Of a DNA stretch of 43,781 bases, positions 1 to 7,925 are shown piece by piece. The notes below the pieces were generated by a model that was given only the letters and a program-made list of their open reading frames with translations, did no database searches and was not told where the DNA came from. Each line of letters opens with the position of its first letter. Position 1 is the stretch's first letter. A program made the position numbers and the translations under genes. The stretch covers positions 1 through 43,781 of the forward strand of contig JBNJDM010000005.1 of assembly GCA_051744925.1 (NCBI GenBank). The letters are read 5' to 3'. This stretch comes from JACKCP01 sp051744925. Lineage in GTDB: Bacteria > Desulfobacterota > Desulfobacteria > Desulfobacterales > JACKCP01.

Positions 1-45
1 CTTCAACCTTGGCAAGGTTGCACTCTACCTCTGAGTTATTCCCGC
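1..45 (-). tRNA. tRNA-Gly (GCC), partial (5' part)
   Basis: The reverse complement begins GCGGGAATAACTCAGAGG at position 45, with a normal acceptor 5' strand and D-arm. The anticodon stem CAACC/GGTTG (20-16 and 8-4) encloses the loop TTGCCAA, giving anticodon GCC (13-11) for glycine. The variable loop, T-arm and 3' acceptor strand lie beyond the left edge. It is 7 nt downstream of tRNA-Arg on the same strand, so the two are probably one transcript. Confidence 0.9.
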
Positions 46-52
46 TGTTTAG

Positions 53-129
<77 letters not shown>

Positions 130-141
130 GAAAACAAAGAT

Positions 142-170
142 TAACTAACAAAAAAAAAATATAATGGCAA
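142..170 (-). promoter_or_regulatory. possible promoter of the tRNA-Arg/tRNA-Gly transcript
   Basis: On the - strand, TTGCCA (170-165) matches 5 of 6 bases of a -35 box. About 17-19 nt downstream is an A/T-rich stretch with GTTAAT/TAGTTA as a poor -10 box, and the tRNA starts about 13 nt after it. The -35 match and position are good but the -10 is weak, so this is a tentative call. Confidence 0.3.
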
Positions 171-209
171 GCCTTTTATTTATTTTTTTTATGACTAATT
201 TTAGAATGC

Positions 210-238
210 TTTACCTGCATAATTTATTAAGGTATACT
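210..238 (+). promoter_or_regulatory. sigma-70-type promoter upstream of rpoH
   Basis: TTTACC (210-215, 4/6 match to the -35 box) and TATACT (233-238, 5/6 match to the -10 box) are separated by exactly 17 nt. The predicted transcript start near 245 leaves a leader of about 29 nt before the ATG at 274. Confidence 0.55.
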
Positions 239-273
239 ATTTGATTCAAACAACCAAACAAGTAGGGATGTAA

Positions 274-1227
274 ATGAATAATACTAAAAATACTAAAGAT
301 AAACTACATAAAGCAAAAGCTAAAATTAATACTCTTCCTGTAAAATCAAGCGGTAATGATCTTGTAAAAAAAGACCCTTTACAAGCTTATCTTTCTGAAA
401 TCAGCAGGTATAATCTTTTGACCAGAGAGCAGGAAATCGAGCTTGGCAAAAAGGTTCAGGATGAAAATGACCCTGATGCTGCTTATGTACTTGCAACATC
501 TAATTTAAGACTTGTTGTAAAAATTGCCCTTGAATTTCAGAAAGTATGGATGCAAAATCTTCTTGACCTTATTCAGGAAGGTAATATCGGTTTAATGCAG
601 GCAGTTCAGAAATTTGATCCGTATAAAGGAGTTAAGTTTTCTTATTATGCATCTTTCTGGATAAAAGCATACATTTTAAAGTTTATAATGGATAACTGGA
701 GACTTGTTAAAATTGGTACTACTCAAGGTCAGAGAAAACTCTTCTTTAAGCTTAAAAAAGAAAAACAAAAACTTGAAGAAGAAGGGTTTGATCCACAGCC
801 CAAACTTTTGTCTTCAAGGCTTGGAGTAACACAAAAAGAGATTGTTGAAATGGAGCAAAGACTTGATAACTGGGATATGTCTTTAAATGCTCCTGTAAAA
901 GATGATTCTGATACAGAAAAAATGTCTTTTGTTACAGATAATCTATCTTCTGCCGAAGATATTCTTGCAAACAAGGAAATGAGAAATATGCTCAAAGAGA
1001 AAATTGATGATTTTGCCCAAACTCTTAATGAGCGTGAAAAAGATATATTTGAAAACAGGCTGTTTTCTGACGAGCCTCTTACACTCCAGGATCTGGGAGA
1101 TAAATACCAGATTTCAAGAGAAAGGGTAAGACAGGTTGAAAAATCTATAATCAAAAAAGTCAAAGATTACTTCATAAAAGAAATCCCAGACTTTCAATCT
1201 TATGCGGGTTACAATAATGACGATTAA
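274..1227 (+). CDS. rpoH: RNA polymerase sigma factor RpoH (sigma-32 family)
   Basis: This 317-residue sigma-70-family factor directs RNA polymerase to heat-shock and protein quality-control promoters. Region 1.2/2 begins near residue 34 (DPLQAYLSEI). Region 2 contains NLRLVVKIA and DLIQEGNIGLMQAVQKFDP. The RpoH box QRKLFFKL lies at about 153-160, which separates it from RpoD/RpoS-type factors. The region 4 helix-turn-helix, LTLQDLGDKYQISRERVRQVE without its last residue, is at about 269-288. Length is slightly above the usual 280-300 because of a Lys-rich N-terminal extension of about 30 residues. The start is the ATG after a weak AGGGATG ribosome site and a good promoter. Its 3' end is close to or overlaps the following TPR lipoprotein gene, so the two are probably co-transcribed. 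Confidence 0.93.
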   Translation: MNNTKNTKDKLHKAKAKINTLPVKSSGNDLVKKDPLQAYLSEISRYNLLTREQEIELGKKVQDENDPDAAYVLATSNLRLVVKIALEFQKVWMQNLLDLIQEGNIGLMQAVQKFDPYKGVKFSYYASFWIKAYILKFIMDNWRLVKIGTTQGQRKLFFKLKKEKQKLEEEGFDPQPKLLSSRLGVTQKEIVEMEQRLDNWDMSLNAPVKDDSDTEKMSFVTDNLSSAEDILANKEMRNMLKEKIDDFAQTLNEREKDIFENRLFSDEPLTLQDLGDKYQISRERVRQVEKSIIKKVKDYFIKEIPDFQSYAGYNNDD

Positions 1228-1243
1228 AACTTTAGATATCCTA

Positions 1244-2986
1244 ATGAACCACAAGAAGGTAAAGCAGATAGTTATATTTGCTTTACTTTCTCTGCTTTTA
1301 ACAGGTTGTGCTGCAAAAAATACAGGTGAATCAGCTCAGTCTCAAAAAAAAAATAAAAAAATACAGCAGGTAAAAATAATTCCTGAAGGTAATTCCTATT
1401 TTAACTTTATTGTATCTGAGCTTGCTCTCAAAGAAAATGAGACTGAAAAATCAATTTCATTTCTTACAAAAGCCCATGAAAAAGATAATGATTCATATTT
1501 TCTCAAAAAAGCTCTTGCAAGAAAATATATTATTATCAAAAATCCAGAAAAAGCTGAAGTGCTTATAAATGAAATACTTGAAAAGCACCCTGATGATACA
1601 CAAGCTCTTGGATTAAAAGCTGCTGTTGCTGCACTTCAGAATCATCCTGTTAAAGAGATTGCAGAAATTTACAAAAAAATTATTACACTTGATCCTGATA
1701 ATTCAAAAGCCCCTATTGCGCTTTCGTATCTTTACAAAAATATGGGCAAAACTGATGAACTGATTAAAATTTTAGAAGAAGCTGCTGAAAAAGCCGAAGA
1801 TAACTATTTTCTTTATTATCATCTTGGTGAAGCATACCTTGGAACAAAAAAATATCAGCATGCAAGAGACACTCTTTATAAAGCTGTCAAATCACAGCCG
1901 GACAGAGTTCAGCCCAAGCTCAGCCTTATCGAAACAATAAAAAATATGAGTGACAATTCTGAAAATAAAGAAGAAATAACTGAACTATTCAAAGAAATCA
2001 TATCTTTAAAACCTGAAAGAATTGAACCTTTGGTGGAACTTTCTTTCTTTTACAATAATCATGGTGACTATGAAGAAGCAGACAATACCTTTAAGCCGGT
2101 TGCCGAAGAGTACAGTAAAAGCGAAAAAGAAATAAGCAGACTTATTCACAATTACATAAAAAATGAAGAATTTGAAAAAAGCGATTTTATTGTTTCAAAA
2201 ATTTATCAGTCTACAGGTGATGATAAAATCTACATGATTCTAGGAGCTCTTTACAACAAGGAAGGTCTTAAAGATAAAGCTTTATCAGCATATAAAGCTG
2301 TGCCTGATGATTCAGAAAATTACACAAATGCTTCAGCAGCATCAGCATTTATTCATGCTGAAAACAAAAACTATAAAAAAGCGGTATCACTCCTAAAAAA
2401 ATCTCTTGAAATAAATCCCGGAGAGACACTTCTCCTTATAACCCTTGGAAATATTTATGAAGAGCAGCTCGAATATGAAAAAGCTGTAAACACTTACCAA
2501 AAAGGCCTTGATTTAGCATCTGACGATGACAGACTCTGGTCTTTTTATTACAGACTCGGAGTAGTTTACGACAAGCAGAAAAACAAAGAAAAATCTATAG
2601 AAATGATGAAAAACGCACTTGATCTAAAGCCTGATAATCCTGATACTCTTAATTATCTTGGATATACTTATGCAGATATGGGTATTAATCTTGACCAGGC
2701 TGAGGAAATGATATTAAAAGCCCTGTCTTTAAAAGAAAATGACGGATATATTACAGACAGCCTCGGATGGGTCTATTTTAAACAGGGTAAAACTGATAAA
2801 GCGCTCAAATATCTTAAAAAAGCAGGTGAACTTGTTGACAATGACCCAATTATTTATGAACATCTCGGCGATGTGTACAGACATAAGGACGATTTAGAAA
2901 AAGCTCTTGAAAATTATAAAAAATCACTTGAACTTGATCCTGAAAACCAGGATGTCAAAGAAAAGATAGAGGAATTTAAAAATTGA
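1244..2986 (+). CDS. TPR-repeat lipoprotein
   Basis: The frame is open from an ATG at 1202, with further ATGs at 1217 and 1244. I favour 1244 because it gives a compact lipoprotein signal peptide (MNHKKVKQ, then a hydrophobic run, then lipobox LLTGC with Cys at 22). The 1217 start has a somewhat better ribosome-site-like GCGGG and cannot be excluded. The mature part is a run of tetratricopeptide repeats; typical motifs include ALDLKPDNPDTLNYLGYTYA and DSLGWVYFKQGKTDKALKYL. It is probably a periplasm-facing, outer- or inner-membrane-anchored scaffold. It sits between rpoH and a LolB-like lipoprotein gene, with a 4-nt stop/start overlap to the latter. The exact partner is unknown. Confidence 0.85.
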   Translation: MNHKKVKQIVIFALLSLLLTGCAAKNTGESAQSQKKNKKIQQVKIIPEGNSYFNFIVSELALKENETEKSISFLTKAHEKDNDSYFLKKALARKYIIIKNPEKAEVLINEILEKHPDDTQALGLKAAVAALQNHPVKEIAEIYKKIITLDPDNSKAPIALSYLYKNMGKTDELIKILEEAAEKAEDNYFLYYHLGEAYLGTKKYQHARDTLYKAVKSQPDRVQPKLSLIETIKNMSDNSENKEEITELFKEIISLKPERIEPLVELSFFYNNHGDYEEADNTFKPVAEEYSKSEKEISRLIHNYIKNEEFEKSDFIVSKIYQSTGDDKIYMILGALYNKEGLKDKALSAYKAVPDDSENYTNASAASAFIHAENKNYKKAVSLLKKSLEINPGETLLLITLGNIYEEQLEYEKAVNTYQKGLDLASDDDRLWSFYYRLGVVYDKQKNKEKSIEMMKNALDLKPDNPDTLNYLGYTYADMGINLDQAEEMILKALSLKENDGYITDSLGWVYFKQGKTDKALKYLKKAGELVDNDPIIYEHLGDVYRHKDDLEKALENYKKSLELDPENQDVKEKIEEFKN

Positions 2987-3699
2987 TAAGAAAATTTATT
3001 TATTATTTTGTTCTTTTATTAATTTCTACCTTTCTCAGCAGCTGCGGTTTTAAATACCATAAAGAACCCGCCCCTGTAATTACAGATCAGGCTTCTGAAA
3101 TACTTGAAAGTATAAATAATATCAATTCTGAATCTCAACCTTTAAAAGGTCTTGCAGATTTAATAGTTAAATCTGACCAGCAGATTAAAGAATATGAAAT
3201 AGCATATGCTTCTGACGGAACAGGAAAATTAAGGATAGAAGTTCTTTCACCTATAGGTATGCCTGTTCTTACAATTGCATATGATGGTGACACAATCTAC
3301 TTTAATGAAGACGGAAGCCCGAAAGTAAAAACCTATTCGAACCCGAATAAAGTAATAAAAAAAATTACAAACATCGATTTTAATATTAAATTTTTGTCTG
3401 AACTTATCTGCAGCAAAATTATACTTATTGATTTTAATAAGGCTGACGCAAAAAAAAATAAACTTCTTTTATCAAGGAATAATATTGAACAGGAAATCAG
3501 TTTTGATAAAGATTTTTTATCAGGATACCAGGCTTTTTTTATGGAAAATGAAAAAAAAAAGTATAAAGTGGTTTTTTATGAGAACAAAAATTTTGAAATA
3601 ATTTCAACCAGGAATAACACAAAACTATCGTTTTTTAAAAAAACCGCTGTACCCCTTAAAAACATAGGCAATTCTAATATATTTAGGTTGACTAGATAA
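2983..3699 (+). CDS. LolA/LolB-fold-like lipoprotein (DUF4292-like)
   Basis: A 238-residue lipoprotein. The signal peptide ends in lipobox LSSC (Cys21). The mature part has the pattern seen in LolB/DUF4292-like proteins: LKGLADLIVK, then LRIEVLSPIGMPVLTIAYDGDT without its last residues, alternating strands of a half-barrel that can hold a lipid. A role in outer-membrane lipoprotein or lipid handling is inferred from fold resemblance only. The start is TTG at 2983, overlapping the stop of the TPR lipoprotein gene (TTGA), so translation is likely coupled. A hairpin follows in the next gap. Confidence 0.7.
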   Translation: MIRKFIYYFVLLLISTFLSSCGFKYHKEPAPVITDQASEILESINNINSESQPLKGLADLIVKSDQQIKEYEIAYASDGTGKLRIEVLSPIGMPVLTIAYDGDTIYFNEDGSPKVKTYSNPNKVIKKITNIDFNIKFLSELICSKIILIDFNKADAKKNKLLLSRNNIEQEISFDKDFLSGYQAFFMENEKKKYKVVFYENKNFEIISTRNNTKLSFFKKTAVPLKNIGNSNIFRLTR

Positions 3700-3726
3700 A
3701 AGGATTCTCATATTTAATATTTGTAA

Positions 3727-3758
3727 GACTGAAAAAATTCAGTCAGCCTAAATTTTTT
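3727..3758 (+). terminator. hairpin after the rpoH-lipoprotein operon, possible weak terminator
   Basis: GACTGAA (3727-3733) and TTCAGTC (3738-3744) form a perfect 7-bp stem with a 4-nt A loop. Six T residues follow at 3753-3758. The 8-nt gap between stem and T run is longer than ideal, so termination may be weak. Confidence 0.4.
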
Positions 3759-3780
3759 ATGTAAAGCATACGGAGGAGCA

Positions 3781-4626
3781 ATGGGAACTCAGATTCACAA
3801 TAAAATGCCTGATGACAAAAAAGAAGATAAGAAAAAACAGCAGGATAAAGTCATGCAGGAAGCATTAGGCAAAATCAAACACAAACTGCTTGTAATGAGC
3901 GGCAAAGGCGGTGTGGGAAAAAGTTCAGTAGCCGCTAACCTTGCAGTTTTGCTTGCAGACAGAGGATTTCAGGTGGGTCTTATGGATGTTGATGTCCACG
4001 GCCCAAGCATAGCCAAAATCATGGGAATCCAGGGTCTGCTTGAAGTAAATGCTGAAAAACAGCTGGCAAAACCCGCCGAATTTGGTGACAATTTAAAAAT
4101 AGTTTCTATGCAGTCTTTTATGAGAGACGCTGATCAGGCTGTAATATGGAGAGGCCCTGCCAAATCCGGCATGATTCAGCAGTTTATTACAACTGTAGAC
4201 TGGGGAGAACTCGATTTTCTTATAATGGACTCACCTCCGGGAACAGGGGATGAACCTCTTACAATTATCCAGACTGTTCCTGATGCAAGAGCTGTTGTTG
4301 TTACAACCCCTCAGGATGTTGCTCTGTCTGATGTAAGAAAATCGATTAATTTCTGCAGAACAGTTGACATGAACATACTGGGTCTTGTTGAAAATATGGG
4401 GCCTTTTAAATGCCCTCACTGTGATGAAGAGATCGCAGTTTTTAAAAAAGACGGCGGAAAGCAGACAGCTATGGATATGAATGTTCAGTTTTTAGGATCC
4501 CTGCCTTACAATTTTGAAGTTGTACATTCAGGCGACAGTGGTAATCCTGTAATAACAAAAGACAAAACCAATGACTACACAAAGTCTCTTGAGTCTGTAG
4601 CAAGTGAGCTTTTAAATCATCTTTAG
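3781..4626 (+). CDS. mrp: Mrp/ApbC-type Fe-S cluster carrier ATPase
   Basis: This 281-residue member of the Mrp/NBP35 branch of deviant-Walker P-loop ATPases carries Fe-S clusters to apo-enzymes in the cytosol. The deviant Walker A motif GKGGVGKSS is at about 41-49. DVDVHGPS, DSPPGTGDEPL and the TTPQDVALSDVRK segment are family signatures. The cluster-binding CPHC motif is at C211/C214. It starts at an ATG with a strong site (GGAGG, 6 nt upstream). It is separated from both neighbours by hairpins, so it may be its own transcription unit. Many Fe-S enzymes, such as the IorA/FrhB-like proteins in this window, would be plausible clients. Confidence 0.93.
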   Translation: MGTQIHNKMPDDKKEDKKKQQDKVMQEALGKIKHKLLVMSGKGGVGKSSVAANLAVLLADRGFQVGLMDVDVHGPSIAKIMGIQGLLEVNAEKQLAKPAEFGDNLKIVSMQSFMRDADQAVIWRGPAKSGMIQQFITTVDWGELDFLIMDSPPGTGDEPLTIIQTVPDARAVVVTTPQDVALSDVRKSINFCRTVDMNILGLVENMGPFKCPHCDEEIAVFKKDGGKQTAMDMNVQFLGSLPYNFEVVHSGDSGNPVITKDKTNDYTKSLESVASELLNHL

Positions 4627-4636
4627 TTAAACATTT

Positions 4637-4660
4637 CAGGGAGTATCGCTCTACTCCCTG
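4637..4660 (+). terminator. strong hairpin downstream of mrp
   Basis: CAGGGAGTA (4637-4645) and TACTCCCTG (4652-4660) form a perfect 9-bp stem with loop TCGCTC, 10 nt after the mrp stop codon. The sequence after it is TTATATAATA rather than a clean T run. It may terminate transcription or protect the mRNA 3' end. Confidence 0.6.
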
Positions 4661-4684
4661 TTATATAATACAAAGAACCGTTTT

Positions 4685-6622
4685 ATGATTAAAAAAAATC
4701 TGTTGTTTTTTTTAAATTTACTAATCTTTTTTATTCTTTTCAAAGGTTGTGCAACAGTTAATAAAAAACATGTCTTGCAGGAAAAAGAAAAAATCTCTTC
4801 TGAGAAAAGATTTGAATATGCTCTGAATATTGTAGGAAAAATACCTGATTATAAAGATTCACCAGTTTACCCTGATTTTAAAATAAAACTAAGTATTAAA
4901 ACCAAGGATTTTAAACATAATCTTAAAACAATCAGTGAAGTTAAAGATATTTCTTTAAGAATACAAGGATATTCTCTGGCAGCCAAAAAGTTTGCATCAC
5001 AATACAAAACTGAACAGGCAAAACATTGTATTAACGCGGCTCAAAAAGAGATATTTTCTGCTGTAGAATCTAATAATCGCTTATCATATCAGCTTTCTGT
5101 ATTTTATAATGATATTTTAGCCACTGCTTTATCAATAGATTTTCCCGATTTTTTTGAAAAAAAAACCTTTGAATTTATAGATATAAGCAAAAAATACAAA
5201 ACATCTTCGTACATCTTAAAACCTGTCCTGGTTTCAATGAAGAAGTATTTCAGTTCATTTAATGAAAGTAGTTTAAAGTATTCTGAAGCTCTGCTTGAAT
5301 TTACAGAAAACACAACTTTTCGACTTACTCCTGAGAAAAAAGAATATCAGGTAAAAACAATTCAGACCCAGTATAACCATGAATATACAACACCTTTATT
5401 TAAAAGCCCTGCAAGGGAAAAAGGGCAGGTTCTTGTACAGCTATGCGAAATATATCTGGCAACAGGCAGGATAGATAAAATACCTGATATATATAATAAG
5501 ATATTAAATTTATGGGAACATTCACTGAGCAATCCACATCTTGGCAAAAGTGTAGAAATCTATTTTTCTAAATTTGTAACTATTCTATGCAAAGCAGGTT
5601 TTTATGACAAAGCGTTGCATCTGGCATATTCCATTCCTGATGTGTACCCTTTTTATATTGAAAAAAAAGATAATATTTCAAAGTATAAACACAGGTATCA
5701 AATAGTTAAAATCACTAAATATAATAAACTGGGAAAACTCCACAGGTTTAAGTCCCTGAAAAATATTGCAGGTGAAATGGTCAAAACTAAAGGTAAAGAA
5801 AAAACAATTAAATGGATAAACAAAAATTTTGATGATAAAGATAAAAAAATTAAAATTATATCATCGTTATCTGATGGGGACAGCGAGAAAAAAAAATTTC
5901 CTGAAAAAGATTTATTACGCTTATACAAAAAAGAAAATAATAATAAATTAAGTTCAAATGTTTTTAAAAACATTTACCTGCCTCTTTTAACTTTTTATTT
6001 TGAAAATCAAAACAATAAAGCTGAAAAGATTTTAGAAGAATTATTAATTAAAATCGATGGGACAGAAAGCAATAAAGACAAAGCGTTATTTTACACAAAG
6101 ACTGCATCAGCCATTGCTGACTTCAATATATCAGAAAGCAGAAGACTCTATAAAAAAGCGCTTTATACCGCTTTTAATCTGATAAACGGGGACACTAAAC
6201 ACAAACTTATGATTATTCAGAGGCTGATTTTCAAATACAGTTTAAACAATGATTTTCTTTATCTTGATGAATATATTTCACATGCACAAAAATTGATTGA
6301 AAATATAAGATTACCAGGACATCGTGACAGATTACTTGAAGAAAAAATTGATTGTGCATTATATGTTTCGAGATTTTTAAGACAAATAAACAAATATGAT
6401 GAAGCATCACTTTTTACTGATAAAGGTGTTGAATATGCTAATTTGTTAAGTGTTAAAAATCTAAAAAATTCTTATTTCATAACCTTGTTCAGTGATTATG
6501 CAAACAATTATAATTTTAAAAAGGCCCATGAATTTTTTCCTGAAATAAATATAACAAAAGATAATAAAGACTATCTTATTAAAAAAACAACCAGGTTATT
6601 TGTATACAGACAGGAAGCCTGA
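4685..6622 (+). CDS. large helical lipoprotein of unknown function
   Basis: I do not recognise a family. The 645-residue product starts with a lipoprotein signal (MIKKN, a Phe/Leu/Ile-rich core, lipobox FKGC with Cys22). It is otherwise Lys-, Asn- and Ser-rich, with many short amphipathic helices that look like degenerate TPR or alpha-solenoid repeats, for example GQVLVQLCEIYLATGRIDKI and the segment around residues 480-530. The protein would be membrane-anchored and exposed to the periplasm. It begins 24 nt after the hairpin behind mrp. Its stop is followed by a short hairpin and about 485 nt without a supported gene. Confidence 0.7.
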   Translation: MIKKNLLFFLNLLIFFILFKGCATVNKKHVLQEKEKISSEKRFEYALNIVGKIPDYKDSPVYPDFKIKLSIKTKDFKHNLKTISEVKDISLRIQGYSLAAKKFASQYKTEQAKHCINAAQKEIFSAVESNNRLSYQLSVFYNDILATALSIDFPDFFEKKTFEFIDISKKYKTSSYILKPVLVSMKKYFSSFNESSLKYSEALLEFTENTTFRLTPEKKEYQVKTIQTQYNHEYTTPLFKSPAREKGQVLVQLCEIYLATGRIDKIPDIYNKILNLWEHSLSNPHLGKSVEIYFSKFVTILCKAGFYDKALHLAYSIPDVYPFYIEKKDNISKYKHRYQIVKITKYNKLGKLHRFKSLKNIAGEMVKTKGKEKTIKWINKNFDDKDKKIKIISSLSDGDSEKKKFPEKDLLRLYKKENNNKLSSNVFKNIYLPLLTFYFENQNNKAEKILEELLIKIDGTESNKDKALFYTKTASAIADFNISESRRLYKKALYTAFNLINGDTKHKLMIIQRLIFKYSLNNDFLYLDEYISHAQKLIENIRLPGHRDRLLEEKIDCALYVSRFLRQINKYDEASLFTDKGVEYANLLSVKNLKNSYFITLFSDYANNYNFKKAHEFFPEINITKDNKDYLIKKTTRLFVYRQEA

Positions 6623-6642
6623 TCTGGCTTTATTTATATTTA
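6615..6642 (+). terminator. possible terminator after the unknown lipoprotein gene
   Basis: AAGCC (6615-6619) and GGCTT (6626-6630) pair across a 6-nt loop and are followed by a T-rich tail (TATTTATATTT). The stem overlaps the TGA at 6620-6622. The stem is only 5 bp, hence low confidence. Confidence 0.35.
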
Positions 6643-7107
6643 AACAAATCTTATAAATGATCTCATAAATTTAAGCCCGTAAAGCAAAACTCTAAACTAC
6701 AGTTTTTCAGTTATTTTTATGAATGAAAATTACTATTATGATATAACAAAAAATTTTCGCGATTTAGTATATAAAAATTTCTATTTACTTTTTATTCAGT
6801 AATTATTGCATATAATAAAATAATATGCTTATTAATTAAGCGAAAATAAAAAATTAAAAAAGATCTAAGTTAATTCATTGCTTGACTTCAGTAATCGCAA
6901 AAATTAACAGAACTTTAAAAGTTGTTAATAATAACTTATCTTCTTTTTGCTTGAAGCAAATTGCTTAGCCTACTTTAAATAACTGTTTATTTTGAATTAT
7001 TGTTTTCAAATCATGTAAAACAGAACTTAAATGCTTTTTTGCAAGTTTATCTGTGACATTTTTTTTCTTAAATACAGAGATTAAATAACTCAAAGCAGTT
7101 AGTAATA
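6623..7107. other. AT-rich intergenic region without a supported gene
   Basis: About 485 nt with very low GC and frequent stops in all frames. It contains several small inverted repeats: GCATAT/ATATGC (6808-6813 and 6823-6828), AACTTT-A-AAAGTT (6911-6923) and TTGCTT-G-AAGCAA (6947-6959). There is a TTGACT at 6882-6887 with no convincing -10 box. A - strand frame is open from about 7150 to 6965 but has no start codon or ribosome site. The region presumably holds the promoter and regulatory sites for the solute-binding protein/kinase pair, but I cannot locate them with confidence. Confidence 0.5.
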
Positions 7108-7908
7108 TTGAAACTATTAACTTATTCCAGGCAATATCTATTGAGTGTTTTTATAAAGCAAAAGTTAAAAATATTTTATATTCTGTTTATAATTCACTTA
7201 CTTGCTTTTCCTGTGTTTTCTGAATATTTGATTCTTGGAGATCCCTGGCCTCCATGGACTAGCGGCTCCTACGGAAAACCTGACGGAGGTATAGCTGTTG
7301 AAGCTGTTAATTATATTTTCAAAGAAGCAGGAGAAGAAGTAGATATAGAGCTCCACCCCTGGAAACGTGTATTAAGAATGCTTGAATACAAAATGGCAGA
7401 CGGCGTTTTAATGGTTCACCCCTCATCTGCAACCTCAGAGTTTGTAACTTACACAGACCCCCTGTTTGAAAGCAGACATGTCCTTTGCTACAACAGGATT
7501 AAAACACCTGATTTTTCATGGAATAAACTTGAAGATCTCAAAGAGATGAAAATCGGAACAGTTCTCGGTTATTATTACGGAGAATTTACAGATTATGTAA
7601 ACAATAATCCGGTTACAATAATTGAATCCAAAAAAATGCAGACCAATCTTGACCAACTTCTCCTTGGAAGAATTGATGCTGCTGTATGCGACTACACCGC
7701 TTTGATAAACCTGATGAATAAAAACCCCAAGTATAAAAAAGCACTTAAGATATCTGCTAAGCCTGTAAATATAAGAAAATACAGGATTGGTCTGGCAAAA
7801 TATTCGGATATTAGTGAAAAAAAAGAAAAAATAAATAAAATAATTAAGCATATGAAAGAGACCGGAAAACTTGAGAGTATTATTAACAAATACGGTTATT
7901 CAAAATAA
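7108..7908 (+). CDS. periplasmic solute-binding protein, family 3 (amino-acid type)
   Basis: The product is a secreted, type-II periplasmic binding protein of the SBP_bac_3 family. After a signal peptide ending near PVFS, the mature protein starts EYLILGDPWPPWTSG. It continues with the family pattern GGIAVEAVNYIF, WKRVLRMLEYKMADG and GRIDAAVCDYTALI. No start ATG exists: the frame can begin at TTG 7108 or TTG 7141. The second gives a more typical signal peptide and has an AGG upstream, so the true N-terminus may be 11 residues shorter. No ABC permease or ATPase is adjacent. A histidine kinase gene follows after 17 nt, so this protein probably acts as the ligand sensor for that kinase rather than in uptake. 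Confidence 0.85.
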   Translation: MKLLTYSRQYLLSVFIKQKLKIFYILFIIHLLAFPVFSEYLILGDPWPPWTSGSYGKPDGGIAVEAVNYIFKEAGEEVDIELHPWKRVLRMLEYKMADGVLMVHPSSATSEFVTYTDPLFESRHVLCYNRIKTPDFSWNKLEDLKEMKIGTVLGYYYGEFTDYVNNNPVTIIESKKMQTNLDQLLLGRIDAAVCDYTALINLMNKNPKYKKALKISAKPVNIRKYRIGLAKYSDISEKKEKINKIIKHMKETGKLESIINKYGYSK

Positions 7909-7925
7909 GACGGCGGGTTATTTTT

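Noticed and set aside
729..1163. - strand open frame of 144 codons opposite rpoH
   Set aside because: It lies entirely antisense to a well-supported gene; its Ser/Leu/Phe-rich composition is what the reverse of an AT-rich Lys/Glu-rich gene gives. The same applies to the long - strand frames opposite tssH, vgrG and the pentapeptide genes.
6965..7150. - strand open frame of about 61 codons (includes KNVTDKLAKKHLSSVLHDLK), possible gene remnant
   Set aside because: It has no ATG/GTG start or ribosome site, overlaps the signal-peptide region of the solute-binding protein, and lies in very AT-rich DNA where such runs occur by chance.
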